Of a stretch of 27,196 bases of DNA, positions 26,460-27,196 are shown piece by piece. The notes beneath the pieces were generated by a model that saw only the letters and a list, made by a program, of their open reading frames with translations, searched no databases and was not told where the DNA came from. Made by a program: the position numbers and the translations under genes. This DNA is from Dunaliella salina (lineage: Eukaryota; Chlorophyta; Chlorophyceae; Chlamydomonadales; Dunaliellaceae). Location: assembly GCA_002284615.2 (NCBI GenBank), contig MU069451.1, positions 382,979 to 410,174 of the forward strand. The letters run 5' to 3'. Position 1 is the stretch's first letter, and every line of letters starts with the position of its first letter.

Positions 26460-27196
26460 AACAGAGCAGAGCAGAGTGGAGCAGAGCAGAGCAGATAAAC
26501 TAGAATAGAATAGAACCGGACAGAACAGGACAGGTTAGGACGGGACAGGACAGGACAGGACAGGACAGGACAGGACAGGACAGGACAGGACAGGACAGGA
26601 CAGAACAGAACAGAACAGAACAGAACAGAACAGAACAGAACAGAACAGAACAGAACAGAACAGAACAGAACAGAACAAAACAGAACAAAACAGAACAGAA
26701 CAGAACAAAACAGAACAAAACAGAACAGAACAGAATAGAACAGAACAAAACAGAACAGAACAGAACAGAACAGAACAGAACAGAACAGAACAGAACAGAA
26801 CAGAACAGAACAGAATAGAACAGAACAAAACAGAACAAAACAGAACAGAACAGAACAGAACAGAACAGAACAGAACAGAACAGAACAGAACAGAACAGAA
26901 CAAAAAAGCACCAAACCGAACCAAAGGGTACCTAACCGAGCCAAGCAGAGCAGAGCAGAGCACAGAACAGAGCAGAACAGAACAAAACAGAACAGATCAG
27001 AGCAGAACAGAACAGAACAAAACAAAACAGAACAGGACATAACAGAGCAGAAGCGAGCAGAACAGAAGCGAGCAGAACAGAAGCGAACAGAACAGAAGCG
27101 AATAGAACAGAGCAGGAGCGAACAGAACAGAACAGAGCAGAGCAGAGCAGAGCAGAGCAGAGCAGAGCAGAGCAGAGCAGAGCAGAGCAGAGCAGA
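26460..27196. repeat. Pentanucleotide satellite with sub-blocks
   Basis: The blocks are AGCAG variants (26462-26495), GGACA (about 26517-26600), long GAACA with scattered AAACA and ATAGA variants (26601-26905), a spacer (26906-26940, CACCAAACCGAACCAAAGGG), mixed GAACA/GATCA (26941-27045), GAACAGAAGC-GAGCA decamers (27046-27125) and AGAGC to the window end. The Cys/Ser/Val/Leu/Phe reading frames on the minus strand are artefacts of the repeat. Confidence 0.95.

Noticed and set aside
26261..27040. 259-residue repetitive open frame on the minus strand
   Set aside because: Satellite artefact. Its C-terminal part merely overlaps the lipase exon region in another frame.
26460..27196. CRISPR-like array
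   Set aside because: There are no unique spacers between repeats, the unit is 5 bp, and the context is eukaryotic.

Overview
The window looks like intron-rich nuclear DNA of a eukaryote, most likely a green alga or relative. Three things point that way. Protein fragments join across GT-AG introns in consistent codon phase. Short interstitial stretches of plant-type telomere repeat (CCCTAAA/TTTAGGG) occur. The repeats are dominated by a LINE whose remnants recall the Dualen/RandI non-LTR elements described from Chlamydomonas. The species call is inference. Nothing looks prokaryotic.

Layout. 1-3349: 3' part of a plus-strand gene, with three exons that join in phase. It encodes the end of an SRPBCC/START-like (polyketide cyclase/COQ10-type) domain followed by a long Gln/Ser/Arg-rich tail, and its first intron holds two families of tandem repeats. 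3350-5290: no gene recognised. 5290-14050: a LINE graveyard. It holds ORF1-like proline-rich remnants, an ORF2 remnant with a cysteine-protease-like motif, an RNase H piece, a C-terminal endonuclease-like region and several 3' ends, many of them nested or inverted. 14053-14203: a CA repeat with an assembly gap. 14216-17073: five plus-strand exons of an acid-lipase (LIPA/gastric lipase-type) alpha/beta hydrolase, including the nucleophile motif GHSQGG. 17086-23905: more LINE fragments on both strands. 24529-26390: four minus-strand exons of the C-terminal half of an acid lipase, with the catalytic Asp and His motifs. 26460-27196: a pentanucleotide satellite.

Main point. The plus-strand lipase exons stop exactly where the minus-strand ones begin. 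The halves do not overlap in family alignment and the codon phase is compatible. They are best explained as one lipase gene whose 3' half is inverted, either in the genome or by a scaffolding error; two incomplete paralogues remain possible. In the inverted half, the part-exon carrying the catalytic His is present in three tandem copies of about 117 bp, each followed by a GT splice-donor-like site.

The LINE family has two 3'-end subfamilies (called A and B here). Both share CCTTAAT, then a hairpin with different stem sequence, then a pyrimidine (TTTTC)n tail on the sense strand. The long (AAAAG)n and part of the (AACAG)n microsatellites sit directly on these tails. Nearly all remaining long open frames lie in microsatellites or are decayed LINE sequence.
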